Positions 36,501 through 49,248 of a stretch of 64,000 nt of DNA are shown here, one piece after another; the first letter of the stretch is position 1; every line of letters starts with the position of its first letter. The DNA is from Volvox africanus. Its lineage: Eukaryota > Chlorophyta > Chlorophyceae > Chlamydomonadales > Volvocaceae. The DNA lies in the NCBI GenBank assembly GCA_030268105.1, contig BSDZ01000019.1, forward strand, positions 2,210,001 to 2,274,000, written 5' to 3'. The notes beneath the pieces were generated by a model that saw nothing but the letters and a program-made list of their open reading frames with translations, was not told where the DNA came from and did not search any database. The translations under genes and the position numbers were made by a program.

Positions 36501-39500
36501 GGGAGCTACACGATATCCAAAGACGACGGTGGGAGTTGTGGCGGCAAGGTGGTGAAAACGAGGACCGCCCCGGCCATGCGAGAAGACATGGAGGAGTTGG
36601 CTTGTCACTTGGCAGGCCGTCTACGTCCGCAGAAGAACAACTCCCACATGATGACCCCATGTTAGTTGACTGCTCGGAGGGTCGCGCGACGGTGATTGAA
36701 GCTGCGGGAGGTGGCGGTAGCGGTGGGGAAGAGCGCAGGGCACCGCGCGGCTACAGCCCCCCGCGGCTGGAAGGCCCACGTAAGGCTATAATGGTGCTGG
36801 CGGCGTCGCTCGACCGCCCGCTGGCACCTCACGAGGCGCGCAAGTTGCTGGGGCCTCTGCTTAAGCTGCGACAGGCCTGCTGCCACCCGCAGGTGATGTC
36901 GCCGAGTTGGGGCGGGCTCCCCAGAAACGGGTGTGTGTGGTTCGGCAAGGAAAGAGCGGGCCTTTGCGTCCCGTGCGAGGCGGGGTGCGCAATGGCACCG
37001 GCACTGTTGTCAGCAAAGAAGGAAGGCTGATGGTGTTGCCTTAAGAACCATGGGAAGCGGTTTTCATGAATGGCCGCTATTCCTTTTCACCATTTGATGG
37101 GGTGAAGGGTAACAAATAGCCTTCATGGCAGTCATCTTCCTGCGCACTTTCATGAACCGCGGTAATAACTTCGAAGATCCGGAGACTGCAACACACCTTC
37201 CCCACTTGGGCGCTGAGCATCCTGTACCCCCTTGGAAGCTACCTGGTTTACGTTTATATGTTTTCACCCTCTCTACCTTGGACGGAGCTAGACGTCGTCC
37301 TCCACCATCGCGGTTAGCTATGCTTTTCAGCAGCAGCGTCTACAGCGGTATCATGTCTCGTTTATTCGACTTCCCCCCTCCTCCCACCCACCCCCCGTGA
37401 CTGCTCAAAGGTGGGAGCTGGGGGCATCCGCGCGCTGACGGCGGCCGGGCAGCCGCATCACCACCACTATCAACATCACGTGGGCGCCCCGGGCGGGTCC
37501 CATCACAACGCCCCTATGACTATGACGGACATCCTGGGGGTCCTGGTGAGAGGCAAACGGGGCGTTTAGCGTTTGTGATGGTGGTAAAACAATTCCCATG
37601 GGTTGGCATGGACCGGGACTTCGGGGCGAACCTTTTGCGGCGCCTGGAGCTTCGGAGGGTTCTCATACATAATCAGATAGCTGCTTCCCACATTCCCCGG
37701 GCCCTCCCCGCACATTTCAATCGTTCAAGTGCTTTGCCTCCTCGGGCCGAGTCCACAAACTCTTTGTCATCGGATCTCTTATGGGCAGGGTTCCATTTCT
37801 GATCGGGTTGCTGCGCATTCAGGTCCCACCCTCCCACCTTCTCCCCTGGCTGGTCGAAGACGGCATACTGCTTAAGAAAGGCAGAAGTCGGCCCGAAGCT
37901 AGAGACATATCCGGAATCTCAACAAAGTTCTGTATTACCGTATTGCTATTCCCCACATCCGAACCGCACGGTAGACAACGCATGCTCCCTCCGCCTACAT
38001 TCGCCCACCCCACCCCCCCATATGCAAGGTAACCCGCGCAAAGGTGGAGGCGGAGGAGGCGCAGCGGCAACTACTGGCGGCTTTCAATGGGCTGTCGGCG
38101 CTGATGATTATACAGGTCCGATCTTGTGCGGGAAGTGGTTGGCTGCCTGGGCAGGGCCCTGAGCCCTCGAGGAAGGGCTCATGTTGAACTGTGAGAATAA
38201 AACACGTGGCACCTGCCACATGGTGGGGCTAGTCCAGGGGGCCCAGAATAGACGTCCATGATGCCGATCCAGCGCTAATGCGCTTCTGTGAACGCACCCC
38301 GCTGAAGGTGGCTGTTGCAGGTCGCTCCTCCTTCCTCGAATAGTTGCTCCGCGCGGCTCTTTTACCTCCGGCAATCCCCCGCAGGGCAGCATCGAGGATG
38401 CCATAGCGACCTATCGAAAGGCGCTGCGGGTCATGGAGGACAACAAGCCGGACATTGACACGGTAGGCAAGGGCGGAAGTATGGTATGGCCGCACCAGGG
38501 TTTCAGCAGGCAGGAGCAAGCGGCAAGGCTATAGGATCAACAGAGGCAAAGAGAGATGCAAAGAGAGATGCCAGGGCTCATTACTTGATATTGGCGATAG
38601 TAGGGTCATGCACTCTGCGTGATATGCGGTCGAATCTCCGCACCGTTTGTGAGGATTCCGTGTTGTGCTCCGAAACACATATCACATATCAGGTATGTTG
38701 CATGCATCGCCAGTATCCCTCGGCATCTCATCTGACGTGCGGTAGGCGGCTGGTGGGATCCTTGCGTACGTTACCGGAATAACCCGGATTGCACCCTCAG
38801 GACCCTCTCCAGCGCCTCCACACGCTCCACAATCTAGACCAGATGCTGGCCACGGCCGCTGCCGCCTGCGATGCGGCTGCCCTTGCCGCCATCCCCCGCA
38901 CGCTCCGGGACCACACCCTCGCTGAGGATGCCGCCGCCATTCGGAACCGCTACCTAGAGCAACGGCGACAGAAGCTGGCGTCTGAGGAGGTGTGTGTCGG
39001 GGTCGAAGGGGTGCGGGGACAACATGGCAGTCCAGCCGAGGACCTCCCCGCCTTCGGAGCACTTGTGCTGTCGATTGCGATTGTGCTGCAAATGACCCCA
39101 ACATTCACAAAGGTTGGGGGATTGAGATGGTTGGACGGTCTTGAGCCGTTGATGTAGATGTTGCGCTGTATTGCGACAAAGTGATGCGACTTCTGTTCCC
39201 TTCATTTCTCAGAAGCTGGGCGTAACTCCGTGTCTGTGATAGTTGTTGTGGAGGTGGAGGTCGGGGCTAGCGAACGAGCCGATGGAGTATGCGATGCGGT
39301 GACGTCTTCTATGTGCCATTTTGACGTCTTCTTGCTCACCTATGTTTCTTCCCCCTCCCCCCACCCCCACCCCCAAGGCGGCATACAAGGAGCTCATTTC
39401 GGCGTCGCTCCCGTTCCATGGAGCTGACGGGTGGTAGGTACCTACCTCTTGACATGCTCCAATGTCATTAATAACCGGGTCATCACGTCAGCTACCTCCC

Positions 39501-42500
39501 CCTTATGTTGGAACCGTAACTTGGCGTATATGGGGGCAAGAATGTAACATGACGAATAAGGCCCTGAGATCATTACCAGCTCTTTACCAGATCAATGTAG
39601 CGTCATCAATACAAACCCTCATGTGTCCCTGCCGCTCCATGTGTACCTCCAGGTACCTTGCGGCGATAGACCTCCTGGTGCTGGAGGGTCACGGCCAGGC
39701 GGCGGTGGACTACATCAAGGAAAAGCTGCTGGAGGGAGACACGTACCGCCAAAAGGTAGGTGTTTGGTTCCACCTTCTCAGGGGAGGATATTTCCCAATG
39801 AAGGAGACTGAGCGGGCAAGAAGGCACAAGCAAAGCGGTAACGCATTCCCCATTTCCGGTGGTATTGACCCATTAGTCCGAAATGGTTGCGCTGTGCCGT
39901 TTATGGCCTTGAATTCACGTTACACCCGCGCCCGCTTGCACACACACTGACTCTACTCCCGCCCACTGCCGGCCAGACCGAGGTGAATGCCAGCAGCCTG
40001 GCGAACCGCTTCTCCTCCCTGCTGGGCCTCAAGGTGAGGCAGCGGACAGAGGGAAGCACCAGGCGGTCTGGGCTGAGCGCCATCGCGCCAGCGTGTGAAG
40101 GGCCACCAGGATACCCGGGTAGCCAAGGGTTTACGGAGGAAAGCGCAGGAGGGCTTTTCACCGCATCAAGCAGCAGGGCCGCGAGGCATGACGTACGTCA
40201 GCTCGGCTCCAAACAGCCCCGCATCCCCCTCCGCAGCTGGTGCCCTATCTATCTAGGCAGGTTGCGGTTGATGTGCAAAGCTCTCACACATGCTCGTTGC
40301 TGACGGTCTACCTGATATCCAGGGTTCTCTGACGTCCTCCCCTTCGTATCATGCCTCGTTTATTCGACATCCCTCCCCTTCCTGTGCTCCTCCTGATGTA
40401 CAGATGCTGCTGAATGACAGCCTGAACGCCATAGAGGAACACCGAGCTGAGGCGATGCGTCTATTGGATGACCTGGGCACGAGAACGCGGCAGAGCCAGC
40501 CAGCCCCGGAGTTTGTGGAGCAAGTAAGGGTGGGGTCAGCCAGGCCCAGGGCCGGGTGCTGTGGCTGCTGGGAATGTGTTTTGGTAGAGGGGTGCTGAGC
40601 GCAGGGAGGACGTCTTCGTTACGTGATTTGGTCGAGCATCGCGAAGGGACCCACACTTGCAAATGTGGCTTACGTCACGAGATATGACGCCCCGTGTGTG
40701 GTAGCAGTGGGACTGTACGGAACAAGCTACCGCAGGGGGCCATGTATGAGATGTGGGGAGGGGAATGAAGTAATTGTGAAGAGGTACAGATTGAGCTTAG
40801 GGTGCAGGTGGTGCACATTCTTTTACCATCATTGTGGGGCCTTATAGACCAGCCCTGCGTGTTTCCACCTGGTGGGGTGGTGTTGTGGCATGGCACATGA
40901 CCTGACTTATGCCGGTATGGTGATATGGGTGGTAGCCATCACGGCATTCCGCTTCAGCAGCAGTTCATTTCGACACTGCGATGCAATTCAGGGACATCTA
41001 CATTTACAGCGAGAACTTCTTCCGGCGTCTCCTGCTGTTAGCTGCACATATACTGTTACCTGATGGAGCTGTGGTACAGGATGGGTGAGCCGCTTTTCAT
41101 GGGCGGCGCTTCAAACCCCAATCAAAACCCCGTCCCCGCCCGCCAGTGTGCAAATCCGCCCACCCGACCCTTGCAATAATCGCCTCACAGGCCGGCCAGT
41201 GCGGACGCTGTCGCTCCGGTCCCACTCGCACTCTGGTGTGCGAGCACTGCCGCCTGGACGAGCGCTTCATCCAGTGGGAGGTGCGCCTCTTCGCGCTGTA
41301 CTCGCGGGCGCTCACTGCTGGCGCCACGGTGACGGCGGAGGAGGCGGCACGGCGGGCTCAGGCGGCGCTGGTGCGCTGGGCGGGGCATGGAGGTTTGCAC
41401 GAGAAGCAGGGCGCGGAGGACCAGCTGGAGGAGGGTGGGTCATCCCGGGGTGGGAGGGGGGTAATGATAAAACAACGCACCAGGGCGCAGGAGCTCCCGT
41501 GCGCTTGATACCCACCGACACCGAAAGCTTTTGTGTGTACCTGTTAAGCTGATAGCTGCCGGGCGGCCGCTCAGCCATGCGACTGACACGACATGCACTG
41601 GATAAAGGACAACCACGCAGACGAACCATCGAAAAAGGGGGGGAGGGTGAGTTAGAGGGGAAATAGAACTCACCAGCACCGAACCCATAGAGGTTATGTA
41701 TGTGGGGCCACGCAGGGAGAAACATGACGCTGGTGATCTGGGTGTGCAAGCGGGGAAAGGGACGAGTCTGGCTGAAGAGTTGGCGGCGGCAGGTATATGT
41801 AAAGAAGGCAGTTTCCACATGGCGAGGGACGAAGGGGCTCAGGGAGACCCGCAGGTCTCGGATGCAGCACGGGTTATGTGGCCGGGCAGAGGGGCAGCGT
41901 TCTTGGTGATGAGGAGCGCTGCCGGTGTGTGGCCCCCCCCCCATTCTGACCCCAAGTCCTCAAGGGTATCTTGCGTCGTCATGTGTCGGTCTCCTCCTCT
42001 TAGCAGGCGATGACGGCACTCGGCGAGGTGCCAATGTGGCAGTGGCCAACACGTCGTGGCGCCAGAGTGAGGCAGAGATGGTATGTGACGGAGGCGCTAC
42101 AGCAGGCCGGGCATGGGGCCTTTCGGGCCTTGCACTTTGTACACAAGGAGATAAAGCTCTGAATGGAACGGGTGTCGTGTGTATATGTGTTATGTGTGTA
42201 TGTAGCAGGCTTTGCGGGGTGTAAGGTTTTAGGATTTAGGATTTGAACATATCACCCCTGATATGTTTCGACATGGTCAGGTGTGAGCCCCTCAACTCCA
42301 CATCCATCAGCTCAGTCTTTCAAGTCATGTTTGCGTTATGCGCTTTAGAGATGCGGCCCTGTCTGCGAACTTGCTGAGCACCCTACCCGGGATGTCATCA
42401 GGGGCTGACCGCACAGGCATGTGACCGTCCAAACGGGGATAACGCGTCGGTGTACGCAGAACTGTGATCACACAGCACCCCCTAGAACCCGGCGTTACTT

Positions 42501-45500
42501 ACTTCCAAAGGCGTGTGCTCTGATGCCCCATTACACCATCTGGCTTTGCTTCAATGCCCTTTTTCAATCCCAGGTTTTGCGGCTGCTGGTGGCGCTGCTG
42601 CGGCAGCACTTCAGGCACGATGCCGACGAGCGACACGCGGAGATTATGCGTGAGGGCAAGGTAATGAGTTACTGGGGAGGGAGGGGCTGGAGAGTCCGTA
42701 TACGAGATGGCCTGGGTATGCAAGCAACCGGAAGAGGACAGCTCGTCCGCTGCGTTGCCTATTGCCGTGCCCATGAGCTCTGCCCAAGACTCGGCGTGAT
42801 TCGTACAGCAGGGCAGCATGCAAGGCAATCACCTGCAGCATGAACGCAGCCCCAGCCACCAAGTGAAATGCAAGAGAGTGTGTCTTCGTCCCGGGCCTTG
42901 CTTCCCGCTCTCTCCTCGCGTAGGCCCACGTGAACCGCCTGGAGGCCCAGCGGCGACTGCTGGTGGCGGCCCGATCCACCAGCCTGGCGCAGCGCATGTT
43001 GCTGTACGCACATGATGAACTGGCCATGGCCACTATGCGCATGAGACTGGCCAGGGAAGGTGAGGCAGGAGGAAAAGGAGTAAAATGGGTTGCTGAGTGT
43101 CCTTAAGTGATATCGCCTCCACGCTACGGTGGAAGGTATCTGGTTGCCCAATGGCCTTGTTAAGTGAACGAGGTCGCGGTCGAGGTCGCGGTAGTGCAGC
43201 AGTGTGCCCAGATGTGTGTAGTTTATCCATTGCTCTCGCTCCGATGGAGGCACAGTCTCCATTTCCTTTCTCCCCTAGCAGCGGCAAATGTGCTCCATCT
43301 GAAGGCAGTGCGGTTCCTTGATAGCTCGGGGAGACATCGCTGTCTCCCCGACAGCTGCATCAAGACGTTGCTCCCTGCTGGTGCCGCCCCTTCAAGCCTC
43401 CGCGACCTCATCCCCCTTTCCCTCGGGACAGGAGAGCCCATCTCTGCGCACGAGGTCAATCTCAAGCTGCACCCCGCCGCTGTGCCCGTCAAGAACGTGG
43501 AGCTGAGCAACGACCGCATCGTAGCGGAGGGGGACCTGCAGAGGAAGCTGGGGTCCCTCAGGTGTGAGATCGTCAGTCGGGTGATGGAGGGTAATGCGGG
43601 CGTGAATCCATTCAACAGAACCAATGAGGGGCGGGCGATGTCGGGGGGGAGGGGGGGTACCGGTGCGTCAGACATGCGTAGATACGGGCCCATAGAGAAC
43701 GGGTCCATGGAGGTTTGGATGTGGTAGTGAAACGTGGAGTGTGCGTGTGGGTTTGGTGAATGGGTTAACATTTTGGAGGGGGTAAAAGGTAGGTGCTTAT
43801 TACAGCGGGGGGGGGGTACGAGGACGCCCTGACCCGGGTGTGTGAAGGATAAGCGGTCTGAACGGGTGTGTGCTTGGATCAACAATTCAGGCAGCATCCG
43901 CCAGGAAGCTGCAGTGCGCCTCCACGGTTGGTGAGTGTCAGGGTCGAAGGGACCGGTGTAATCCCGATTGCGGTGATCTGTGTAAGGTTAGCTGCGGCGC
44001 GGTTTCTCTGTGTCCCTTCACACTCGGGGTGACGTACAGCTCTGCCATGGACCTGCCCCGTTCAGGTACCTGCGGAAGCTGCAGAGCATCCAGAAACGGC
44101 AACAGGAGCGAAAGCAACAGGTTCAGCAGGAGTACCAGCAGCAGCAGCAGCAGCAGAATAAGCATCAACAACAGCCATATGATGAAAGTGCTACACCATC
44201 AGCCTGTGCGGATAAACCAGGTGGTACTGATATGTACGCCTCTGCTGCAGTCATTGTTGGCTCGCGTCCTGATTCCCGGGGCCCGACCGGGTCGCACAGT
44301 GAAGGTGGTTCCGGCATTGCGGCGCAAGAGCACAGCCAGGTTCAGATGTCCAAATCTGCCCCCGGATGTCCCTTGGCTGTGCAGTCAGCCGTCCCAGCTA
44401 CCCCTGCTCCCCCATACCACACAGCAGTGGTTGATGGTCCCGTTGCGACGTCCACTGTGGCCCATCCCTGTGATGGTGATGGTGATGGTGGTGGTGGTGG
44501 GAGTGGGGGTGAGGGCGATGAGGAGTTCTGCCCCATCTGTCACGACCCTCTTGAGTGCTCGGCGGATTGCGTCATCCTGCCATGTGGACACCAGATGCAT
44601 CCGGGATGCAGTGAGGCACTGGTGGCCAAGACGGTGGCGCCCAGCACCCCCTATCACCAGAAGAGGGTGACATGTCCCACCTGCCGGACACGGTGAGGAA
44701 CGGTGTCGGAATGGGAAGGGAAGCGCGTAAAGGGGGAGGGGCATAGCGTGCAGTGGGTTCAATAAACGATGCACTGGACAGGGCAGTCGACAGCTAAAGA
44801 CCTAAAGACCTAGGGATGGGGTCGTCGACAGCTCCAGGCAGGGCAGTGACAGACAAGGCATTGATAATATGGTGCAAGTTCGCGGAGCAGTACACGGGCT
44901 GATGTTTCATCTTGCCGTCGGGAGATGCAGTTAATCGTCTGAGGCTTTCCCGCAGAGTCCACATTGCGGACATTGCCTACATTGATCCGGGGCTGGACTC
45001 CGGGTCGGAGAGGGCGACTGGGGGTGCCGGAGGAAGTGGTGGGGCCAGCGGGCCCTGGGCGGGGGAGGCGGCAGTGGCTGTGCGAGGCAGCTTCGGCACG
45101 AAGATTGAGGCGGTGGTACGACGGATCAAGTTCGTTCTGGAGCAAGATGCGACGGCTAAGGTGTGCTTTGGCGACGGCGAAGGGGGTGGGCGGCGATCGC
45201 CATCGGTTGCGTGTGTCGGTCGGTCAGTCGGTCTGGTACGGGTTGGTGGCGTGTCACCCGGCCGTGTGGGTATCAGCATGGCTGGGGGAGTGTCAGGCCA
45301 AACACGGTTTCGTACGTGTACGGAGAGATTTGGTTGACAGCGTGACAGGCGAGGACTTTCCATGTTGCCCAGTCACCTGAGCAGGCTCGGTAGTAAGTGC
45401 TGTTCTGTAGGGCAAGCGACTAGGCGGGCCGGAAATTGGGATTAAAAAATGGTAACCTGCCGACATTCCCCAAGCCTTATTGGGAGTTCGGTCAATTGGC

Positions 45501-48000
45501 ACCTCTCTCGTCCGTCAAGTCCATGATCTGTTCTTTCGCTGGCCATGAGCGCCGTACTACCGTATTCCGTTGGGGTAAACCTGCCGTATCTTGGTCATGG
45601 ACTTCATCGGCAACAGGTTTTGGTGTTTAGTTGCTGGGTGGACCTTTTGGAGCTGGTGGCGGCGGCGCTCGCGACCAATGCAGTGCCACACGTGCTGGCG
45701 CGAGGCCGGGCTAGCTTGGCATCAGCTCTCGCAGCCTTCAAGGACCACCCGTGGGGAGGAGGAGAGGTACGTGTTTGGGTTTCGGGGCTGACAGCCTGGG
45801 ACTGGGGCCGGGCAGCGAACCGCGTGCCCACTTGTTGACACTGGTTTCATGCGGCATCAGCCGTTCCATTATTGGAAGTAATGGCACATGTTTCCGCAAT
45901 GTGCCGATCGCACATTGCTGCTGCATTGACTTCAAGGGCAACTTGCTGCTGCCTCTTCGGCATATGGAATACCCTGCCCCCAAGACATCTATGCATTACC
46001 TCCACTTTGCTGTCGGCCACACCACCAGATGGCGGGCTATGTGACTAACCAGCAGCACTTTATATTGTGATAAAAGCAAGAAATAGACGTCCTTCACGCT
46101 GCCACTCTTCATCTGGTGATAGAGGCTTACCTACCAGATCTCCCTCGTGGGACATTGTCCTTTGACTGCTGACTCTCTCCTCTCTGCTCTTGCTAACTAT
46201 ATGTCCTCATCCGGCTCGCGGCTCCGCAGCTGGACTTGCTGGATGACGAGGGGCCGGGTGGTGAGGGTGACCGCCTGGGGGATTCTGTTGTGATGCCCGA
46301 CATGTCCGGTCCCGACCGAGTCTCTAACGGCGACGGCGGGGGGAGTCGTCATTGCGATGGTATGGAGGACGTTCGCGAGGAGGCAGAGGAGGAGCGGGGC
46401 AGCACTGCCAGGAACGCCCCAATACGGCATGGCGCTGCATCCGATGCAGAGGGGGCCCTTCAGGCACCGGCTGCCGAGGTGGGCATGGGCCCGCAGCCGC
46501 AGCTACCCTCCCGCGGACCAGTCCGCCTGCCTCTCATCCGCGACCCTGTGAAGCAGATCCTGACAAAGCCCCGGGTGCTGCTGCTACAGGTGAAGTCGTG
46601 CACCAGGGATTGTGTCACGCCGGGGGTGGACAAGAGGGGTGTCAATAATCCGCTGCTCATGTTGATGTTGATGTTGATGTTCGATGTATGGACGTGGATC
46701 GCGGCACGAAGAAGCTATGATGACTCTACCGATAACCCTGTTGGTCTGGGGCCCCCTGCACTCCCCCCAGATTCATGTACATGGGTGCCGCTTCCCTCTC
46801 TCTGCAAGCTGTAACACTTGCGCTCTCTTGTTGCCAGCCTGCACCACTAACCCCGCCCCTGTCCGTTTCTCAGCAGTGTCTCTATCCCTCCTTCCCCCGA
46901 CTCATCCTCCTCCTAGGCACACACCCTCTCTCGCCATATTTAGGACTTCCCCTGGTTGGTTGAGCGAGCTCCTTAACAGCATCATCGAGTCTCGTCTCTT
47001 CGCTCGCCTCTCCTCTACCCCCTTCCCAACCGCAGATGAAGCAATGCGGTGCGGGTCTCAACCTGACGGAGGCCCAACATGTGGTGCTCGTGGAGCCGCA
47101 GCTGGACCCCGCAGCGGAGGTGCAGGCGGTGGGCCGGGTGCACCGTATCGGCCAGGGCCGCCCCACCCACGTGCACCGCTTCGTGGTGGCCCACACCGTT
47201 GAAGAGCAGGTGGGGGACGATTCATGCCGTGAGAAACCGTTGATGAGCGGTTGGTAGGTACAGAGAATAACGATAAATCCTGAGTGAGTCAGCAGCCGCA
47301 CGGAAAGCTGATCCATGCGGTGTAAGCATAATCATTTCAGCGCCAGCATCAACAGCCTCAGGATGCACGTTGTCGAGATCTTGAAAATTTGAGGCCTTAT
47401 GCTTATGCCCAGCAGTTCCGGCCCCTAGTGCACACCAGCACAGCAAAGCCCTGTGAGCTGAACGAAGTGCCGTCACCCAAAACGTGCACCAACACGTCAC
47501 GAGACATGTGAGGGGAATGTGAGAGGAATAGGAGGGGGGGGTAAGGAAACGGAAAAGATGAGGGTGCGAACAATGAAGGTGAGACTTGTGAAACCAAGTA
47601 TGTAATAGGAATGCGCAAACGGATTGTGTGCGAATCCATGTAAGGCTTGCGATATAGACTTTTGAACATATCAGGAGGGATGACTGTAATATGAAGCGTG
47701 GGATAAGAGGGCGGCAGCATAACGATGGCAGATATGAATAGGAAGTCCTTCCTCCCCACCAATCACCATTGTCGTTGCCCGTGGCTCGGTCGTCGTGTTC
47801 AGGTACATAAGCTTGCGGCAGCCAGAGCGTGCCGCATGGACATGGCGGTGGCTGTGCCTGGTGCAAGATCCGGAGCGGGGGGTGTCGGAGGTGACGGTAA
47901 CGAGGACCTTACTGTCCGGGATTTGGCCATCCTGCTGGATACCCGGTGGGGGGTCAATACACTTCCACCCACATCCTCAACCGCAGCTGTGGCTAATTAG
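30592..48000 (+). CDS. SHPRH: SHPRH-type SNF2 ATPase / RING E3 ubiquitin ligase
   Basis: Model of 28 exons, all phases consistent, 2289 residues. Exons: 30592-31002, 31088-31585, 31866-32732, 33033-33302, 33671-33949, 34215-34339, 34905-35033, 35576-35924, 36161-36892, 37411-37545, 38029-38115, 38385-38462, 38801-38989, 39378-39433, 39653-39755, 39977-40033, 40404-40523, 41191-41434, 42007-42080, 42574-42660, 42924-43059, 43432-43561, 44066-44692, 44956-45160, 45617-45766, 46230-46589, 47036-47209, 47803-48000. The SNF2 core has Walker A DEMGLGKT (Lys547), a C4HC3 PHD finger at 623-674, IVVPSAILQQWYDEI, a DEAQ box at 836-839 and TGTPISRG. A long helical middle and a CxxC pair follow, then a RING finger (CPIC to CPTC) at 1874-1925. 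The second lobe has VLVFSCWVDLLELV and QAVGRVHRIGQ near 2196-2206. The start ATG follows an in-frame TAA, and the N-terminus is basic. The PHD and RING positions inside the ATPase are the SHPRH signature. SHPRH and Rad5-type ligases extend ubiquitin chains on PCNA during replication-stress tolerance. The exon 19 start could be 42004. Confidence 0.93.
34801..34852. repeat. TAAACCCTAAGA repeat in SHPRH intron 6
   Basis: Two copies of GATA-AACCCTAA flanked by two copies of TATTAGAAGATAT, giving a short nested repeat. It contains CCCTAA telomere-like units but is too short to assign. Confidence 0.5.
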
Positions 48001-48085
48001 ATGGAGGGGCCAGGGGAATTTGGGGATGAGAGGGGCGCGTGCTTACGACGGAAGTGGCAAGAACAGTAGCGGTGCAAAATAAATA

Positions 48086-48090
48086 TGTAA
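48086..48090 (+). terminator. TGTAA polyadenylation signal of the SHPRH gene
   Basis: First TGTAA after the SHPRH stop, 86 bases downstream and preceded by AATAAATA. A second copy is at 48126-48130. Confidence 0.55.
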
Positions 48091-49219
48091 AGATACGTCA
48101 GTAGACGTGGGTTGTGCGTTCTACCTGTAACATGGACTTACAGTTCGGAGCGGAGGGGTCCTGGGCCACAACCAGGTCACGCTGCAAGAGTGTGTTGCGG
48201 CCCCAGCTGGTGGATTTCCCCCACATCCCTCTATTCATTTCCGGGTTGCAATAGCGCATTTCATTATGGGCTGCTTGTACGTCACGAGTGCACGTACAGG
48301 GCGGGGAACTCCTTTGTAGGTAGGTTGACGTGAGACTGCTGCACGTTATCGTTGATAGTACCCGCACCCATGACCCGGCCTGGGTGGTCTCATGCCAACG
48401 TTTTTATTTGAAGGGAGGTGCGTGCTTGACTTCAACTGAAAACTATACATAATAGGGCTCAATACGGCAGAACTCCAAAGTTATGTGTGTGCATGTGCGT
48501 AGCTTGACGTGCAACATGTGATACATGTCACGTGTGTTGGGCATTCCATTGATTGAGGCGGCACCATGCGATGTCTGTAGTGGATCACTTGGGTTAGGCT
48601 GACGTTCGGAAAGTTCTCTCCTATTGGCACAGGTAGGCTGCTGTAGAAGCCAGGGGAAGCTGCTAGCCGTACAGGTGCATGTTGGAATTTGCATGTGTGC
48701 TTGCTTGCTTCGTTGGGTTGGGGTTGAAGCTATTGACAGAACCGAGCACAGAAACCTGGGGACACTTGAGTCTTGGACGCGGAGGGTCTAATATGCGATG
48801 CCTGATATTGATGGTGGTCATGTGCCCATATCAGGTTTATGAGGCCCGCAGGGATTGGGAGTCGGAGCTCCCAAATATATACACGCGGCTGTTTCACAAC
48901 AATTTAAATGTGGAGAGTGGGGTCACTTTGTAAAATGTGTAATAATCTCTCAATGTTTCCTCTGTTCATCAACTCACACCTAAGAGACATGACGGAAATT
49001 CTTGGCATGTTGCGTGACGAACAAGGAGCGATGCGATACGAGGGGGGCCCTGGCCAGAGCTTGCTCCTCGCTTTATTGCATGTTGAAGGTGGACGCTCTG
49101 CCAAATGAGGCGTCAGGCCAAGCCTTTTGACATCATGCAAGAACTACTGGTGCTGGCGGCGAGTATACGTACGTGGAACGGCACCAGGGGGCTGTGCAGA
49201 GCCAAATGTGTGCCGTACC

Positions 49220-49248
49220 TTTAGGGTTTAGGGTTAGGGTTTGAGGGT
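49220..49248. repeat. Interstitial TTTAGGG telomere-like tract
   Basis: Reads TTTAGGGTTTAGGG, then TTAGGG and TTTGAGGG. TTTAGGG is the plant-type telomere unit, while Chlamydomonas reinhardtii uses TTTTAGGG. The tract is short and imperfect. Confidence 0.6.

Noticed and set aside
40945..41090. Possible extra SHPRH exon reading IYIYSENFFRRLLL or YLMELWYRM
   Set aside because: Exon 17 joins exon 18 in phase without it, and the family has no sequence at this point. It is kept as intron.
43892..43931. 40-bp segment with good splice borders between SHPRH exons 22 and 23
   Set aside because: Including it breaks the frame. Direct joining gives the continuous helix RKLGSLRYLRKLQ.
30592..48000. Assignment as HLTF or Rad5 instead of SHPRH
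   Set aside because: There is no HIRAN domain at the N-terminus, and the PHD finger within the first lobe is characteristic of SHPRH.
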